From contig CAOKQK010000013.1 of NCBI GenBank assembly GCA_948470905.1, forward strand, positions 1 to 54,473: a stretch of 54,473 nucleotides of DNA. The letters run 5' to 3'. Shown here piece after piece: positions 52,520-54,473 of the stretch. Source of the stretch: an uncultured Lachnospiraceae bacterium (GTDB taxonomy: Bacteria; Bacillota; Clostridia; Lachnospirales; Lachnospiraceae). The notes below the pieces were generated by a model, which was not told the DNA's origin, did no database searches, and saw only the letters and a list, made by a program, of their open reading frames with translations. The number at the start of each line of letters is the position of its first letter. The stretch's first letter is position 1. A program made the position numbers and the translations under genes.

Positions 52520-53273
52520 TGACGATGATCACTGCCATAAGCCCGATGAACAGCTTATCCACTGTGGTTTCCTTAATTTTTTTGTTCAGTGCCCTCCCCA
52601 CGATGCCACCGCCAATCCCGCCAACGATCATCAATAACAGCACGGGCAGTTCCGTCCTAAACGCCTCCCCGTTGATCAGGCTTAAGACCAGGCTGGCAAG
52701 CTGGGAAAAGAAGATAATGTACAGGGAGTTCTCCGCCGCAGTCTTGGTAGGCATGGAAAAAAAGAAAAAAAGCACCACCAAATTAATAGGTCCTCCGCCA
52801 ATCCCGAGAAAAGAGGACAAAATGCCAAGTATCAGCCCTATCAGCAGGCAGACAGTGATCTTTTCAATCTGCAGGGTCTTAATCCTGCTCTTAAATATGG
52901 TATAGATCAGAGTTCCAAGGGTGACGACGGCCAGACATGCTGCCTGGATCTGCCCTACCTTATTGATATCCGGGCTGATGCTTTTCACATAGGAAAAAAG
53001 GAGCTTGCCCGCGATCCCTCCGAAGGCCGCGCCCAGCGCCAGCGGCAGACCTGTATTTTTCTGGATATTGGACTCTCCCTTGATCTTACTTTTCAGCACG
53101 GAATAGGTAGTCATGGACAGCACCGTACAGCCCGACAGGAAGCTGATCTGTGCCGCATCCATCACGCCGAAGGCATCCAACACGGGCTTGATGATGACAC
53201 CGCCCCCAATCCCACAGATAGCCCCTATGACCGAGGCAAAAAAACAGACTAATAAAAAAATAAGATACAACAT
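52488..53273 (-). CDS. TauE/SafE family sulfite/sulfoacetate exporter-type membrane protein
   Basis: A 261-residue membrane protein with seven to eight hydrophobic helices in two repeated halves. Family marks are FFASVIGAICGIGGGVIIKPVLDAFG in the first half and GLILGILSSFLGIGGGPINLVVLFFFF in the second; both have the GIGGG turn. The substrate is unknown; sulfite, sulfonates or other anions are exported by relatives. AAGGAAAG precedes the ATG. The gene is convergent with the preceding membrane protein and the two coding ends overlap by 32 bases. Confidence 0.92.
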   Translation of the reverse strand: MLYLIFLLVCFFASVIGAICGIGGGVIIKPVLDAFGVMDAAQISFLSGCTVLSMTTYSVLKSKIKGESNIQKNTGLPLALGAAFGGIAGKLLFSYVKSISPDINKVGQIQAACLAVVTLGTLIYTIFKSRIKTLQIEKITVCLLIGLILGILSSFLGIGGGPINLVVLFFFFSMPTKTAAENSLYIIFFSQLASLVLSLINGEAFRTELPVLLLMIVGGIGGGIVGRALNKKIKETTVDKLFIGLMAVIIVINIYNIYRFG

Positions 53274-53420
53274 ATTATTTCTTTCCTTTTCTGGTATTCT
53301 AATTTATAGTATAATAAATGAAACTTTTTTGCAAGATTCCCATATCATATAAAGGAGAAAAGTTGCAGCCCCCCTCCGGCGGCTCCCTGCCGCCCGCGAT
53401 AGGTATGCGACAGGATAACC

Positions 53421-54401
53421 ATGTCAACAGGACATTACAAAATGCTGCTTATACCACTTTTTCTGCTGCTTTGCGGCTGTGCGCAGGCAAGAGGCAATAC
53501 GTCCCCAACCCCTGACAGGGACGCAGCTTCCGCACAGGCGCCTTCTTATCATGCGAACCCTCCCGCACAGGGAAGCCTCTCAACACAGGAACTTCTGTCA
53601 GCTTCAGGACTCCCCTCCCCAGGCCCGGATTCCCTGCCAGCTTCGGAGTTCCCCTCCGCGGACCTGGAGCCCCTCCCCACGGCGGGGCTCCCCACTTTGG
53701 AAAACCTGATCCTCACCGCTCTTGAGCCTGTGGGCAGCACTATGTATGTGTGGGGCGGAGGATGGAACGAAACCGACACGGGTGCCGGCCCGGAGGCGCT
53801 TTCTATCGGCTGCAGCAGGCGCTGGGCAAAATTTGCCTCCGAACAGGGCAGGGACTACGATCATCGAAATTTCCGCTACCGGATCCATGACGGGCTGGAC
53901 TGCTCCGGCTATATCGGATGGACCCTGTATAACCTGTTCCATGCCGAAGACTCCCCTTCGGAAGGTGATGGTTATGTAATGAAATCTTCCCTCATGGCAA
54001 AAACCTTTGCCGGCTACGGCTGGGGCGAACTGGTTCCCGCCTCCGAAGCGGAAGACTGGAAACCCGGAGACATCTGCAGCATGTCCGGGCATGTATGGCT
54101 TTCACTGGGCATGTGCCAGGACGGCAGCGTGCTGCTGCTCCACTCCAGCCCCCCGGGCGTGCGCATCTGCGGCACCGCCTCCGGAGACGGGCAAAAGTCC
54201 CACGCAGTAAAACTTGCCGAAGAATGGATGGCAGGCTGTTATCCCGAATGGCATGACCGATTTCCCAAATGCTCCGTAAAAGATACTTATCTGACCTCCT
54301 CTGACATCATGCGCTGGAACAGTGATACCCTTCAGGATGCGGAACAGTTCCAGGCCATGTCCGCAGAGGAGATCATGACCTATTTTATACCGGAACATTG
54401 A
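53421..54401 (+). CDS. NlpC/P60-like cell wall hydrolase, lipoprotein
   Basis: A 326-residue lipoprotein. Lipobox LCGC gives Cys20. Residues 25-90 are Pro/Ser/Ala-rich. The hydrolase domain starts near residue 95. GLDCSGYIGW holds catalytic Cys161, MSGHVWLSLG holds His224 and LLLLHSSPPGV has His241 as the third polar residue, giving a full NlpC/P60-type triad. TMYVWGGGWN is the usual upstream Tyr/Trp loop. It should cut cell-wall peptide bonds (D-Glu to diamino acid type) or related amides at the cell surface. A weak AGGA lies before the ATG. Nothing downstream in the window is in the same unit. Confidence 0.88.
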   Translation: MSTGHYKMLLIPLFLLLCGCAQARGNTSPTPDRDAASAQAPSYHANPPAQGSLSTQELLSASGLPSPGPDSLPASEFPSADLEPLPTAGLPTLENLILTALEPVGSTMYVWGGGWNETDTGAGPEALSIGCSRRWAKFASEQGRDYDHRNFRYRIHDGLDCSGYIGWTLYNLFHAEDSPSEGDGYVMKSSLMAKTFAGYGWGELVPASEAEDWKPGDICSMSGHVWLSLGMCQDGSVLLLHSSPPGVRICGTASGDGQKSHAVKLAEEWMAGCYPEWHDRFPKCSVKDTYLTSSDIMRWNSDTLQDAEQFQAMSAEEIMTYFIPEH

Positions 54402-54473
54402 TCCGTCCAAGTGAAACTCCCCGCTGCAAAGCACAATGCATCCATGATGCATGGGCATCAAGCTTGCAACACT
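54402..54473. repeat. Window end, fragment similar to the leader palindrome
   Basis: After the NlpC/P60 stop, AAACTCCCCGCTGCAAAGC (54414-54432) resembles the left arm and loop of the hairpin at 45901-45932. Then a small palindrome around ATGCATC/GATGCAT (54437-54450) follows. It may be a truncated or diverged copy of a dispersed element. The window ends here. Confidence 0.3.

Overview
The window reads as chromosomal DNA of an anaerobic Firmicute, most likely a gut-type Lachnospiraceae (Clostridia). The evidence is strong Shine-Dalgarno sites (GGAGG type) before nearly every gene, DegV/FakB-like proteins, MutS2 and YhaM, an OFA-family MFS carrier, a cobalamin riboswitch in front of a DUF4430/ECF pair, and lipoproteins or surface enzymes carrying Ala/Pro/Thr-rich linkers. 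Base composition is roughly balanced. I see no phage, transposase, integrase or CRISPR array. Most of the window looks like stable accessory plus housekeeping chromosome.

Layout. 1-55: end of a tRNA-Phe gene. 312-2979: two lipoproteins, the second an ABC sugar-type binding protein. 3303-7120: flavodoxin, Bcp peroxiredoxin and two Xre-type regulators, one fused to a methyltransferase. 7286-23004: a plant-cell-wall (rhamnogalacturonan) region with two SGNH/CE12-like esterases and a 1497-residue PL11-like rhamnogalacturonan lyase. It is interleaved with a small kinase, a DUF3810 membrane metallopeptidase-like protein, a DUF3048 (YerB-like) lipoprotein, a small HPr-like protein and a DegV - TetR - DegV block. 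22964-28811: minus-strand housekeeping genes (RlmD-type rRNA methyltransferase, YhaM exonuclease, a membrane HtrA-like protein that has lost its whole catalytic triad, a phosphoesterase, a DUF4474 protein). 29173-37258: MutS2, a two-component system, a GH5 cellulase lipoprotein immediately behind it, and a chemoreceptor. 37440-44336: a second chemoreceptor, a formate/nitrite channel, a 2-isopropylmalate synthase fused to an AraC-type DNA-binding domain, and an OFA-type MFS carrier. 44735-46225: B12 riboswitch, DUF4430 protein and ECF S component. 46247-54401: a glycerol-1-phosphate-dehydrogenase-type enzyme, a zinc-ribbon membrane protein, a cytidylate-kinase-like protein, two large GT-C-like membrane proteins in opposite orientation, a TauE/SafE exporter and an NlpC/P60-like lipoprotein.

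How the genes work together. The esterases and the PL11 enzyme would remove acetyl groups from, and cleave, the rhamnogalacturonan I backbone at the cell surface. The GH5 enzyme adds beta-glucan or cellulose cleavage. The SBP and chemoreceptors could help find and import the products. The B12 riboswitch, DUF4430 protein and ECF S component form a coherent cobalamin-uptake unit that would use shared ECF A/T subunits encoded elsewhere.

The most unusual item is the LeuA-AraC fusion (40494-42494). It is one uninterrupted frame with a complete type-2 LeuA, including the leucine-sensing dimer domain, followed by a complete two-helix AraC DNA-binding domain. Its promoter has three AT-rich direct repeats directly upstream of the -35 box. 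I infer a leucine-responsive enzyme that may also act as its own transcription factor. All functional statements come from reading the sequence and from family knowledge; no database search was run.
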